NCBI GenBank assembly: GCA_032595685.2
Contig: CP159373.1
Span: 4,503,821-4,567,820, forward strand
DNA from: Candidatus Electrothrix aestuarii
GTDB lineage: Bacteria; Desulfobacterota; Desulfobulbia; Desulfobulbales; Desulfobulbaceae
Direction: 5' to 3'
DNA length: 64,000 nucleotides
Shown here: piece by piece, positions 42,366 through 50,896 of the stretch
How the letters are laid out: each line of letters begins with the position of its first letter
Numbering within the stretch: the stretch's first letter is position 1
Notes under the pieces: model-generated
What the model was told of the DNA's origin: nothing
Database searches by the model: none
The model's input: the letters and a program-made list of their open reading frames with translations, nothing else
Program-made: the position numbers and the translations under genes

Positions 42366-44999
42366 ATGGATCTCTCGACCAGAGCAATTCAGTTTTCTCT
42401 GCGCAAACCAAAGATCGTCACCGCGATCATGGTTGCGTTTACCCTCATTATCGGGGCCTTTATTGTAAAGGTGCATGTGGACACTGATCCGGAAAACATG
42501 CTCTCTGAGCATGAGGCGGTGCGTGTCTTTCACGATCAGACAAAGAAAGAGTTCGGACTCTATGATGTGGTTGTCCTGGGTGTGGTCAATGAACACAACC
42601 CGGACGGGGTGTTTAACCCGGAAACCCTGCAGCGGGTCAACATCCTGAGTAAATTTGCTGCCACCCTGGCAGATCCTGATGACCCGGAACGTCGAGTGGT
42701 GAGCCGGGATATCATTGCTCCAGATAATGTGGATAATATCCTCCAGGCCGGGCTGGGACAGGTCCGCTTTGAGTGGCTGATGAAGGAACCGCCCAAGACC
42801 CGCGAAGAAGCCCTGAAAATTCGCGATTACGCCCTGAACAACCCACTGCTCAAGGGCACGATGGTCTCTGAAGATGGCAAGGCCCTGGGCATCTACCTGC
42901 CTATCACCAAAAAAGATTTTGCCCATTCTGTTGCGGAAAAACTGAAAGAGAAGATTGCTGAAATCGGCGCAGGTGATGACGAATTCCATATCACCGGTCT
43001 GCCTGTGGCTGAGGACACCTTTGGTAAGGAGATGTTTGTCCAGATGGCGGTTTCCGCGCCCCTGGCTATGCTGATGATCTTCCTGCTCATGCTCTATTTT
43101 TTCCGCAATCTCCAGCTGATCATCGCCCCCATGATCATCGCGACGTGTACGGTGATTGTAACCATGGGAATGCTCATCGGCACCGGCAACACCCTGCATA
43201 TCATGAGCTCCATGATCCCCATCTTTATCATGCCCATTGCGGTGGTGGATTCGGTTCATATCTTATCCGAATTTTTTGATGCCTATCAGCAGCGTAAGAA
43301 CAAAAAAGAGACCCTGATTTACGTCATGGGCGATCTGTTCAAGCCCATGTTTTTCACCTCTCTGACCTCTTCCGCCGGGTTTGCCTCTTTGGCCTTTACA
43401 CCCATCCCGCCGGTTCAGGCCTTTGGTATTTTTGTGGCTCTGGGTATTCTGCTGGCTTGGTTCCTGACCATTGTTTTCATCCCGGCTTATGTAATGATGA
43501 TCCCGGAGAACAAACTGGAGAATTTCGGTGTTGATACCACGGACAGCTCTCATAAAAATTCCCTGCTCAACCGCCATCTGCGCTGGATTGGCAAGACTTC
43601 TTCTGGTAAGCCCTGGGTGGTTATCGGCGTCAATATAGGCATCATGATCGTGGGTGTGGTTGGCATTCTCATGATCCAGGTGAATGATAACCCGGTCAAG
43701 TGGTTTAAGAAGAGTCACGAAATCCGGGTAGCAGACAGGGTGTTGAACAGCCATTTCGGTGGAACCTATGAAGCCTACCTGATCCTGACCGGCAAAGTGC
43801 AGGAAATGACTCTGGCTCAGGCAGCTGAGCAGCTGAAAGGAAAACTCCATTCCGCCCTGCAAGAGACCCCGGCCATCCTGACCGCTGCCCTGGAAGATAT
43901 AGACCAGGAGCTTGCAGACAGCAAAACAACGCAGGAGTTCAAAGATGCCCTGGCGCAGCTCTGGAATATCGAACTTGACAATGCGCCGGAGGACGATGAT
44001 ACTGTGTACGATTCCTGGACTAAAGTCCTGGATATCCTGCCCAGTGTAGGCAGCCAGAAAGAGGTATTTAAGCGTCCTGATGTGCTACGCTACATCTCGG
44101 ATTTGCAGGAGCATCTGGCCGAGAAAGGTGATGTGGGCAAGTCCAACACCGTGGCCGATGTGGTCAAAAAGGTGCATATGGAGCTGTTCGAAGGTGATCC
44201 GCAACGCTTTTCCATCCCGAACTCGGTCAATGCTGTGGCCCAGACCCTGATATCCTTTCAGAACAGCCATAAACCTGATGATCTCTGGCATCTGGTTACC
44301 CCGGATTACACCAAGGCCAATATCTGGCTCCAGTTGCGCAGCGGCGATAATAAGGATATGGAACGGGTTATTGAGGATATTGACCAGTACTTTGCTGAGA
44401 ATCCGCCGCCTGTGGAGTTGAGCCATGACTGGGCAGGTCTGACCTACATCAATGTGGTTTGGCAGGACAAGATGGTCACCGGTATGCTGGAATCCTTTCT
44501 GTCCAGCTTTGTTGTGGTCTTCCTGATGATGGCTGTTCTGTTCCGCTCACCGACCTGGGGCCTGCTGGCAATGGTGCCGCTGACCTTTACCATCGGCTTT
44601 ATCTACGGCGTGATTGGTCTGATCGGCAAGGACTACGATATGCCGGTGGCCGTACTCTCCTCCTTGGCTTTGGGCCTGGCTGTGGACTTTGCTATCCATT
44701 TCCTCCAGCGCACCAGGATGACTATGGCCAAGACCGGGGATTGGAACGCGGCTATCCGGGATATGTTTGATGAACCGGCTCGGGCGATTCTGCGTAACAT
44801 CATTGTTATCGCCATCGGCTTTACCCCGCTGCTGCTGGCACCGCTGGTTCCCTATCAAACCGTGGGTATCTTCCTGGCTACCATTATGCTCTACTCGGGT
44901 ATGGCGACCCTGTGGATTCTTCCGGCTTTATTGACGGTGATGAAGGATTGGGTGTTTAAGAAGGAGCTGAAGGTGATCGCGGAGAAAACTGAAGGGTGA
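42366..44999 (+). CDS. RND superfamily (MMPL/HpnN-like) exporter
   Basis: An 877-residue membrane protein with the twofold RND plan: helix near residues 15-38, large periplasmic loop, then helices around 220-400 (MLMIFLLMLYFFRNLQLIIAPMIIATCTVIV, VVDSVHILSEFFDAY), a second periplasmic loop (about 440-690) and a second helix bundle (VVVFLMMAVLFRSPTWGLLAMVPL, LALGLAVDFAIHFLQR). This family exports lipids, hopanoids or other hydrophobic compounds rather than acting as a tripartite drug pump. In related genomes it is followed by a LolA-like lipoprotein-sorting protein and an outer-membrane protein; here these lie at 52.6 and 53.5 kb. Confidence 0.92.
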   Translation: MDLSTRAIQFSLRKPKIVTAIMVAFTLIIGAFIVKVHVDTDPENMLSEHEAVRVFHDQTKKEFGLYDVVVLGVVNEHNPDGVFNPETLQRVNILSKFAATLADPDDPERRVVSRDIIAPDNVDNILQAGLGQVRFEWLMKEPPKTREEALKIRDYALNNPLLKGTMVSEDGKALGIYLPITKKDFAHSVAEKLKEKIAEIGAGDDEFHITGLPVAEDTFGKEMFVQMAVSAPLAMLMIFLLMLYFFRNLQLIIAPMIIATCTVIVTMGMLIGTGNTLHIMSSMIPIFIMPIAVVDSVHILSEFFDAYQQRKNKKETLIYVMGDLFKPMFFTSLTSSAGFASLAFTPIPPVQAFGIFVALGILLAWFLTIVFIPAYVMMIPENKLENFGVDTTDSSHKNSLLNRHLRWIGKTSSGKPWVVIGVNIGIMIVGVVGILMIQVNDNPVKWFKKSHEIRVADRVLNSHFGGTYEAYLILTGKVQEMTLAQAAEQLKGKLHSALQETPAILTAALEDIDQELADSKTTQEFKDALAQLWNIELDNAPEDDDTVYDSWTKVLDILPSVGSQKEVFKRPDVLRYISDLQEHLAEKGDVGKSNTVADVVKKVHMELFEGDPQRFSIPNSVNAVAQTLISFQNSHKPDDLWHLVTPDYTKANIWLQLRSGDNKDMERVIEDIDQYFAENPPPVELSHDWAGLTYINVVWQDKMVTGMLESFLSSFVVVFLMMAVLFRSPTWGLLAMVPLTFTIGFIYGVIGLIGKDYDMPVAVLSSLALGLAVDFAIHFLQRTRMTMAKTGDWNAAIRDMFDEPARAILRNIIVIAIGFTPLLLAPLVPYQTVGIFLATIMLYSGMATLWILPALLTVMKDWVFKKELKVIAEKTEG

Positions 45000-45014
45000 T
45001 GAGGTAGTGATTTT

Positions 45015-45047
45015 CCCGGCAACATCTCGGAGCGGGATGTTGCCGGG
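45015..45047 (+). terminator. Strong hairpin after the RND exporter gene
   Basis: CCCGGCAACATC / GATGTTGCCGGG, 12-bp perfect stem with a 9-base loop, 15 bp past the stop. No T-run follows, so termination may be partial. Confidence 0.6.
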
Positions 45048-45092
45048 GGAGATGTAAGTGTTGTCGAACGATTCTATAAACAGGAGAATTAA

Positions 45093-46688
45093 ATGGCTAA
45101 GATAGAGATACCGCCCTTTGTGAAGAATATGGGGAGTAAATTGATTGCCTATATTCTCAATATTTCCAAAGAGAATGCCGGAAAGCTTTTAAACTCAGAT
45201 TTTGAGCTGCCGCAAGAGAAAGAAAAAATTCTTTGTCAATTTGTTGAGATATGCAGGGAGGTCAGAGCTAAACATATTGATAATACAAATATTGACCTGC
45301 ATATGCTTCACGATTTGTTCCGTCAATTTATTAAAGGAGAACATATCTTTAATAGTTTGCATGAGCAAGCAGGTGGAGAGAAAGCTACTTCTCTTGAATG
45401 TGATGATAAAGTTTTACAGAACTTAAACAAAGTTTTTAATAAGTTATACCCTCTTTTTCTTGTCAACACTACAGGATGGCAGCAACATTTTGATGTGGTA
45501 CTCGGTGACATCGGTCGAGCAAGCAGGGATCTTCCAGAGGGGAAGCACCTTTACGAAGAAATAAAAAAAGATACTGTTATTTCTTCAATTGTTAAACAAA
45601 AAAGCGAACAGATAGGAACACATGGGTATTATAAATCCTCTACAGGACATGGCGGCTCAATTCAACTTATCAGTCTGCCGGAAATGTTTCTGCTCAATTC
45701 ATTTAGGTTAATGAGAATGAGAGAGGCTTTCAGTCTAGAAGCATTTTCTGAGGCTGCTGAATATACGGTTAACACATTTCGCAGATGCACTACCGGGGAA
45801 GCTGTAGAGGTTCCGATGTTTTTGGGATTTAGCAATATTTCTATAGATGATATTGGCGATATAAAAACTGACTGGGGAGTAATTCGTCCTGTTGGTGAAG
45901 GGATATCTGAGTTAGTGCCGAGACACTCTTCTATTACAAGGATTAGCGGGAAGCAGTATCGTCTTGGATTTGTTTTAGAATCTACTTATCCATATAAGGT
46001 AAATTTTACCGATGAGGATGAAGATAGAAAGTCTCCAAAAGAAATTAACGATGCGGCAAAGCGAATTAACGAGATAAATGAAAATATATCTTTCTGTTTT
46101 TCTTTGGCTTGTGATAGAAATCCACCTGTAAGCATGTCGCTTGCTTGGACGATGGTTTTTGATCCGATAAATCATGGGACACAGGTTACTTCGAATTCTA
46201 TTCGAAGAAGTCCAATGCCATTCTATCTTGTTAGAGATACAAAAGAAAGCAATGCTTTGATAGAATGGAGTAAACGGATAAAAAAGACAGATGACAAAAA
46301 TATTCAACTTGCGATAAAAAGAATTCTTTCGGCGATAAATGAAAGAACTAATCCTATTGATTCATTTATTGATACCGTTATCGCATGGGAAAATTTATTT
46401 GGTGCAAATGCCGAACTCGGTTTTAGAATATCAGTTTCGATAGCAAAGCTACTTGGAGAAACAGAGACGCAAATAAAAGAAATACAGAAAAAAGTCAACG
46501 ATTACTATAACAAAAGAAGTAAGATTGTGCATGGCGTAAATGAGGTAACAAACGAAGAAGCTATAAATTTCAGAGAGGAATGTTTAGATATAACCCTTAA
46601 AGTTATTAGAAAACTCTACACAGAAAAAGTCGAGTTGATCAGCTTAAATAAGAGTGCTGAAAGATCAAAAGAGTTGGCTATTGTTTAA
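45093..46688 (+). CDS. Apea-like HEPN-domain protein
   Basis: A 531-residue cytosolic protein, AT-rich gene with a good ribosome site (CAGGAGAATTAA). The N-terminal 380 residues are unrecognised, mostly helical. The C-terminal 130 residues (DSFIDTVIAWENLFGANAEL, ...DYYNKRSKIVHGVNEV) match Apea-like HEPN domains with the R-x4-H signature (RSKIVH), the putative RNase site of HEPN proteins. Such proteins are found in abortive-infection and other conflict systems. Low GC relative to flanks suggests transfer. It is the first gene of an accessory block lying between RND-operon parts. Confidence 0.75.
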   Translation: MAKIEIPPFVKNMGSKLIAYILNISKENAGKLLNSDFELPQEKEKILCQFVEICREVRAKHIDNTNIDLHMLHDLFRQFIKGEHIFNSLHEQAGGEKATSLECDDKVLQNLNKVFNKLYPLFLVNTTGWQQHFDVVLGDIGRASRDLPEGKHLYEEIKKDTVISSIVKQKSEQIGTHGYYKSSTGHGGSIQLISLPEMFLLNSFRLMRMREAFSLEAFSEAAEYTVNTFRRCTTGEAVEVPMFLGFSNISIDDIGDIKTDWGVIRPVGEGISELVPRHSSITRISGKQYRLGFVLESTYPYKVNFTDEDEDRKSPKEINDAAKRINEINENISFCFSLACDRNPPVSMSLAWTMVFDPINHGTQVTSNSIRRSPMPFYLVRDTKESNALIEWSKRIKKTDDKNIQLAIKRILSAINERTNPIDSFIDTVIAWENLFGANAELGFRISVSIAKLLGETETQIKEIQKKVNDYYNKRSKIVHGVNEVTNEEAINFREECLDITLKVIRKLYTEKVELISLNKSAERSKELAIV

Positions 46689-46708
46689 GTATAACGCAGA
46701 AAAAGACC

Positions 46709-46818
46709 AATAAACAAAATACGCACGTTCCCCGTTGACTATTATCCGGGAACAATTCTGGCAGTCTCAATGTTTCACCGGAGACCTTTGAAGAGAAAGC
46801 TAAGTTTGGGAGATTGAG
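46709..46818 (+). pseudogene. UPF0175 antitoxin remnant, copy 1
   Basis: One frame gives LNVSPETFEEKAK, close to the UPF0175 (antitoxin-like, HTH) family and to the remnant at 47620-47748; the preceding bases, in another frame, are also alike between the two copies. No start codon or full domain remains. Confidence 0.5.
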
Positions 46819-46821
46819 TAT

Positions 46822-47028
46822 ATGGAATTAACAGACGTTATAGAAGAAATCAGGCTTGTGCCGAAAAACAGATTGCGGGACGTTTATAATTTCATCCATT
46901 TTTTCAGGCTCGGCCTTGAGAAGGTTCAGGATGAATCGGAGGATATCATGCAGTTTGCGGGCTGCTGGCAGGACATGAAAGACGAGGATTTTGAACACTT
47001 CTCACAGGAAATCACAGATCGTCGCTGA
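46822..47028 (+). CDS. Antitoxin-like small protein without a toxin
   Basis: A 68-residue protein with ribosome site GGGAG before the ATG. The N-terminus LTDVIEEIRLVPKNRLRDVYNFIHFF and the C-terminus QFAGCWQDMKDEDFEHFSQEITDRR follow the plan of DUF2281/VapB-type antitoxins, whose FxxEIxxRR end usually comes just before a PIN-domain VapC gene. Here the next gene is RNase HI, so the toxin is missing. It may be a leftover of a decayed module or an anti-addiction antitoxin. Confidence 0.65.
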   Translation: MELTDVIEEIRLVPKNRLRDVYNFIHFFRLGLEKVQDESEDIMQFAGCWQDMKDEDFEHFSQEITDRR

Positions 47029-47041
47029 CAGGCATTGATCC

Positions 47042-47557
47042 ATGACAACCCTAAAAAAAATAACAATCTACACTGATGGCGGTTGCCAAGGTAATCCCGG
47101 TCCCGGAGGGTATGGTGCTGTTCTTTTATACGGAGAGCATCGCAAAGAACTATCCGGCGGTTACAAATTAACGACAAACAACAGAATGGAGCTGTTAGCC
47201 TGTATTGCCGCCTTGGAAGCCCTGAAAGAAAAATGCGACGTAACTGTATACAGCGATTCAAAATATGTTGTGGAAAGTTTTGAAAAAGGTTGGGCAAAAA
47301 GATGGAGAGCAAACGGTTGGAAAAGAAACAAAAAGGATAAAGCTGAAAACCCTGATTTATGGGAAAGACTTCTTGATATCTCCGAAGAACATGAGGTGAA
47401 ATTTAAATGGGTGAAAGGACATGCAGGGAACAAGGAAAATGAAAGATGTGATGAGCTGGCTGCCGAAGCGGCAAAGCAGGATAATCTTCCGCAAGACAAA
47501 AAGTATAAAGAAGCAGTAAATTTGAAGGAACAAAATCTCACTTATTCTTTGTTTTGA
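47042..47557 (+). CDS. rnhA: Ribonuclease HI
   Basis: A 171-residue enzyme with the catalytic set visible: D12 in YTDGGCQGNPG, E50 in NNRMELLA, D72 in YSDSKYV, and the final Asp in NERCDELAAEAA. It cleaves RNA in RNA-DNA hybrids, clearing R-loops and primers. A 20-residue tail follows the core. Composition is lower in GC than most housekeeping genes here, and it sits inside an accessory region 13 bp after an orphan antitoxin gene, so it could be a second, acquired rnhA. Confidence 0.93.
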   Translation: MTTLKKITIYTDGGCQGNPGPGGYGAVLLYGEHRKELSGGYKLTTNNRMELLACIAALEALKEKCDVTVYSDSKYVVESFEKGWAKRWRANGWKRNKKDKAENPDLWERLLDISEEHEVKFKWVKGHAGNKENERCDELAAEAAKQDNLPQDKKYKEAVNLKEQNLTYSLF

Positions 47558-47619
47558 ACATTCGACAGATCAAAATAAAGTTTTATACAACTCCAACAGG
47601 ATTGGAAGTAATTGAAAAG

Positions 47620-47748
47620 AAAGACAATAAACAGGACGCGCTTCTTTGTTGATTATCCGAGGACTATCTCGCAGTCATCAATGTTTCATCGGAAGCCTTT
47701 GAAGAAGAGGCCAAGATGACAATGGCGGTCAAACTGTTTGAGCATTGA
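47620..47748 (+). pseudogene. UPF0175 antitoxin remnant, copy 2
   Basis: The frame EDYLAVINVSSEAFEEEAKM-TMAVKLFEH ending at stop 47746-47748 is the start of a UPF0175 protein; its first residues (FVDYP) are in another frame, one base short near 47665. The C-terminal two thirds are missing. It shares sequence with remnant 1. Confidence 0.6.
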
Positions 47749-47753
47749 GTACC

Positions 47754-48299
47754 ATGATCAACAAGAAATCCTATGCTATAGTTTCGCTGACACTGATGAT
47801 TTTACCGTTCTTTGGTGCGATCTATTTTGATACCTTTACGACTGCTTTTTTGGCTGTTCCGGCAATGCTTTATCTGTCGGCGGTTATCCTGAAGGCAGCT
47901 TCATTGTTGATCAAACGAAAACATGTCCATGACAACGCACTCATCATGGTAACTGCATTGCTTTTCCTTCCGGTCATTTTTACGGCGTTGCTTTTGAGCA
48001 ACAGGGGACTACGTGAACTGACTGCGCAGCGGGAACAAATGCTGCAGGAATTGCGGCCAGTTTTTCTAAAATACGCTGAAGACAATAAACGATTTCCTGA
48101 AAATTTAGAGCAGATGGTGCCAAACTATCTTGAGGAGATTCCAATCGTTCTTTTAAATGACAAGAGAAAGGATTCATACAAAAGGATTGCATATTCCGGC
48201 GAGCAAGAAACAGGAGTTTTTTCTTATCACTCCATGCGAGGCCCGGATTCCGGTATTACCTATGATATCGCGAAGGATGAATTTACTCGTGATCAATGA
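47754..48299 (+). CDS. Membrane protein of unknown function with a periplasmic C-terminal domain
   Basis: A 181-residue protein (start ATG 47754; no strong ribosome site). Three membrane helices (YAIVSLTLMILPFFGAIYF, AFLAVPAMLYLSAVILKAASLLI, ALIMVTALLFLPVIFTALLL) precede a 90-residue domain: LRPVFLKYAEDNKRFPENLEQMVPNYLEEIP, a motif common to type II secretion pseudopilin-like and DUF-type periplasmic domains. Function unknown. Confidence 0.6.
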   Translation: MINKKSYAIVSLTLMILPFFGAIYFDTFTTAFLAVPAMLYLSAVILKAASLLIKRKHVHDNALIMVTALLFLPVIFTALLLSNRGLRELTAQREQMLQELRPVFLKYAEDNKRFPENLEQMVPNYLEEIPIVLLNDKRKDSYKRIAYSGEQETGVFSYHSMRGPDSGITYDIAKDEFTRDQ

Positions 48300-48362
48300 A
48301 CAAGTTAGCCGTTTTCGGTGGACTACGGGAGAACCAAAAATGAACAAGGGAAAGATTGAATA

Positions 48363-48581
48363 ATGATCAATAAATCCGACGTAAAAAGAATGCCGCTTAA
48401 CCAGAAGCTCAGGATTATGGAAATGATCTGGGATGACCTGAGTAGCAACGAAGACTCTGTCGACTCACCCTCCTGGCACAAGGATACCCTGCAAGAAAGG
48501 GAAAAAGGACTGGAGACCGGTGACATGACTGCTTCCTCCTGGGAAGAAGCCAAAGAGAGAATCAAAAGGAATGTTACATGA
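48363..48581 (+). CDS. Addiction-module antitoxin (Unstab_antitox family)
   Basis: A 72-residue protein, MPLNQKLRIMEMIWDDLSSNEDSVDSPSWHKDTL plan, which is that of the short antitoxins (PF09720-like) paired with ParE/RelE toxins. The end SWEEAKERIKR is typical. Its stop overlaps the toxin start (ATGA-type, 4 bp). Confidence 0.88.
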   Translation: MINKSDVKRMPLNQKLRIMEMIWDDLSSNEDSVDSPSWHKDTLQEREKGLETGDMTASSWEEAKERIKRNVT

Positions 48582-48874
48582 GAGTAACTATTCTTGATGC
48601 TGCTGAAAAAGACCTTGAATCGGGGTATCGTTTTTATGAAAAGCAATCCCAAGGTCTCGGGATATATTTCCTTGATTCACTGTATTCCGATATAGACTCA
48701 CTGGCCTATTTCGGTGGTGTTCATCAGAAAGTTTACGGCTATCATCGGCTTTTCTCTAAACGATTCCCCTTTGCTGAATATTATCGTCTCACTGACGATG
48801 AGGTACTGGTAACAGCAGTGCTTGACTACCGAAGGAATCCAAGCTGGATAAGAAAGCAACGTACGAACAGCTAA
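48578..48874 (+). CDS. ParE/RelE-superfamily toxin
   Basis: A 98-residue toxin: MRVTILDAAEKDLESGYRFYEKQSQGLG opening, FAEYYRLTDDEVLVTAVLDYRRNPSWIRKQ ending, the usual beta-sheet core of ParE-like proteins. It would poison gyrase or cleave mRNA unless bound by the antitoxin. It is intact and directly followed by the second 21-bp repeat array. Confidence 0.88.
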   Translation: MRVTILDAAEKDLESGYRFYEKQSQGLGIYFLDSLYSDIDSLAYFGGVHQKVYGYHRLFSKRFPFAEYYRLTDDEVLVTAVLDYRRNPSWIRKQRTNS

Positions 48875-48917
48875 TCTTGCTACCAGGAGTATTTCAAGAC
48901 AGTGTGCAGGCTGTATT

Positions 48918-49232
48918 GATGATGAGAGGACAACTTCTTTCAAAAAACGAGGCCCTGCTTTCGTCAGAACATGTCCTTCTTTCTTGGATAGAAGACCTTC
49001 TTTTTAAAAATAGAGAGGCACTTTCGTAAAAAGGAGCCGGATATTTAAGAAAAGAAGCTCTTCTCTCGTTAAGAGGGGTGTCCCTCTTAATGAAAGTTGA
49101 ACCACAATTTAAAAGAGAAGCACTACATTTTAGAAAAGAAGTCCTCCTCTTTTTAATAAGACGCCTACTTTTCTTGAGAGTGCTTGTCCTTTTCTCAAAA
49201 GCACATCGTCTTTCGTGAAAAGAACAACGGCT
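48918..49232. repeat. Tandem array of fifteen degenerate 21-bp units (array 2)
   Basis: Fifteen consecutive units of exactly 21 bases with approximate consensus TTT-CTT-RAA-AGA-AGN-CCT-NCT; well-preserved units are at 48981-49001 and 49128-49148. Unit 16 (49233-49253) is a weak match. The phase holds over 315 bp without an indel although units differ at up to half their positions. Stops occur in most frames, so it is non-coding. The junctions give palindrome-like CTTTT-TTAAAAG stretches. It fills the gap between the ParE toxin and a CoA-binding protein gene; the rest of 48875-49320 holds nothing else. Confidence 0.85.
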
Positions 49233-49320
49233 AAGAACGAAAGAAGAAGCCGCAAGTTCAATCAGTCAAGGTCTACGGTCAAACAAAACGCTTGATCATA
49301 AAAAGGCAGGGAGAATGTTC

Positions 49321-49710
49321 ATGACAGAGGTTGTCGCTGTAATCGGAGCAACAGATAAACCGGATCGATACGCCAATAAGGCAATGCATGCCTTACGAAA
49401 ACATGGGCACAAAGTGATCCTGGTGAATCCCTTTAGGCAAGAGGTTGAGGGGCAGGAATGCCTTGACTCGGTTGCTGACTACGATGGAAGCATTGACACG
49501 GTGACCCTCTATGTTAACCCAAAGCGGTTTGAGGATCATCTTGATGCTGTCATCAAAGTTAAGCCCAAGCGGGTGATCATGAATCCGGGCACAGAAGATG
49601 ATGGGCATCAGCGAATCTTAGAAGAAGCCGGGATAGAGGTTGTTCGGGCCTGCACCTTGGTGTTGCTGTCCACGAATCAGTTTGAACCGGAACAGAGAGA
49701 AAAAAGATAA
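49321..49710 (+). CDS. CoA-binding-domain protein (YccU-like)
   Basis: A 129-residue Rossmann-like protein: VVAVIGATDKPDRYANKAMHALRKHGHKVILVNP, TVTLYVNPKRFEDHL, VIMNPGTEDD. Members of this CoA_binding_2 family bind CoA but have no known enzymatic role. The start at 49321 is preferred because GGGAG lies at good distance; an ATG at 49315 also exists. It is 4 bp before the Fe-S membrane protein gene, so they are likely co-transcribed. Confidence 0.85.
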   Translation: MTEVVAVIGATDKPDRYANKAMHALRKHGHKVILVNPFRQEVEGQECLDSVADYDGSIDTVTLYVNPKRFEDHLDAVIKVKPKRVIMNPGTEDDGHQRILEEAGIEVVRACTLVLLSTNQFEPEQREKR

Positions 49711-49714
49711 AGCA

Positions 49715-50893
49715 ATGACTGCAAAAACACGGGTGTTCTTTCTATTGAGCCTCCTGCTGATCACTGTTATCGGCACCTCTCATATATCGACCAAAATTTG
49801 GGGTGGAAAGCCGGAAAAACTCCCCAATGATATTGAGTTGGTTCTCAGTCCTGAGATGTCGCTCAAGGAGTTTGGTCAGAAAAATGATCTACCGAATCCG
49901 GTCTTAAAAAAAGTTTTCCAGCTTCAACAGAAGCAGGATTTGCAAAAAAAGCTTTCTGAAACCGGAATCGCACTTGCCGATATTGAACGGAAAATAAAAA
50001 GAGCTGCTGCTCTGGAAGAAGAACATCAGTCCAAGAACTGGATCAAAATTCCGGTGAAATTTGGGCTCTGGTTTATCTTCCTTGGGCTTTGTTTTCACCT
50101 GATCCGTAAAGGAAAAATAACACCTGGGGCAAGGAAGATTCTTTATCTGACAGCCGTTGTCCTCTTCGGTGTTATCCTGGGCGCTGATCCCGGCGCAATG
50201 GGTACCATCAAGGATGCCATCGCCCTCTATGGTGCCAAAGGAGTAATTTTTCCGCCGAGGATGATCGCGATGACGGTCTTCCTTCTCCTGGTTCTGCTGG
50301 CCAATAAATTTATCTGCGGCTGGGGCTGCCAGCTCGGCACCTTGCAGGATCTTATCTTCCGGCTGAATCGCGAGAAAAAGGAGAGAAAGAGCATCTTCCC
50401 ACAGTTCAGATTGCCCTTTGTGCTGACGAACGCTGTGCGCATCGTCTTTTTTATCGCCTTTACCCTGATTGCCTTTGCCTGGGCCACGGACATCATAGAC
50501 CCTATTGATCCGTTTAAAATCTTCAAGCCCGCAATGATCAAGCCGTTGGGCTGGGGTTTTATTCTCGGCATCCTCATCCTGAGCCTTTTTGTCTACCGGC
50601 CTTGGTGTCAGCTCTTCTGCCCCTTTGGTCTGGTGGGCTGGCTTGTGGAGAAGGCTTCCATCTTCAAGGTGAAGGTCAACTATGATACCTGCATCGGCTG
50701 CGAGGCATGCACCAAGGCCTGTCCATCCACCGCAATGGAGGCTATTTTAAAACAGGAAAAAACAATTCCTGATTGTTTTTCCTGCGCTTCGTGCATAGAT
50801 GTATGTCCGACAGGGTCTGTGCAATTCCAGGCGGGAAAACGGGAAAAGCCGCCTGAAGGAAAGTTTACAGGTAAAAAAGTAAGCAGGAGCTGA
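49715..50893 (+). CDS. Membrane-bound 4Fe-4S protein (NapH/RnfE-like)
   Basis: A 392-residue inner-membrane protein. An N-terminal membrane anchor and a periplasmic helical region (about 25-105) come first, then five membrane helices with the paired CxxxC sites of NapH-type proteins (ICGWGCQLG and PWCQLFCPFG). The C-terminal cytosolic part has two 4Fe-4S ferredoxin motifs: CIGCEACTKACP and CFSCASCIDVCP. Probably passes electrons between the quinone pool and a periplasmic or cytosolic partner, as NapH does; the partner is not encoded nearby. Confidence 0.85.
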   Translation: MTAKTRVFFLLSLLLITVIGTSHISTKIWGGKPEKLPNDIELVLSPEMSLKEFGQKNDLPNPVLKKVFQLQQKQDLQKKLSETGIALADIERKIKRAAALEEEHQSKNWIKIPVKFGLWFIFLGLCFHLIRKGKITPGARKILYLTAVVLFGVILGADPGAMGTIKDAIALYGAKGVIFPPRMIAMTVFLLLVLLANKFICGWGCQLGTLQDLIFRLNREKKERKSIFPQFRLPFVLTNAVRIVFFIAFTLIAFAWATDIIDPIDPFKIFKPAMIKPLGWGFILGILILSLFVYRPWCQLFCPFGLVGWLVEKASIFKVKVNYDTCIGCEACTKACPSTAMEAILKQEKTIPDCFSCASCIDVCPTGSVQFQAGKREKPPEGKFTGKKVSRS

Positions 50894-50896
50894 CAA

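Noticed and set aside
42303-43259. 318-residue frame opposite the RND exporter
   Set aside because: Antisense shadow; His/Asp-rich composition mirrors the exporter's codon pattern.
48918-49232. CRISPR array
   Set aside because: Units are 21 bp and all positions vary to similar extent; there is no constant repeat alternating with unique spacers and no cas gene nearby.
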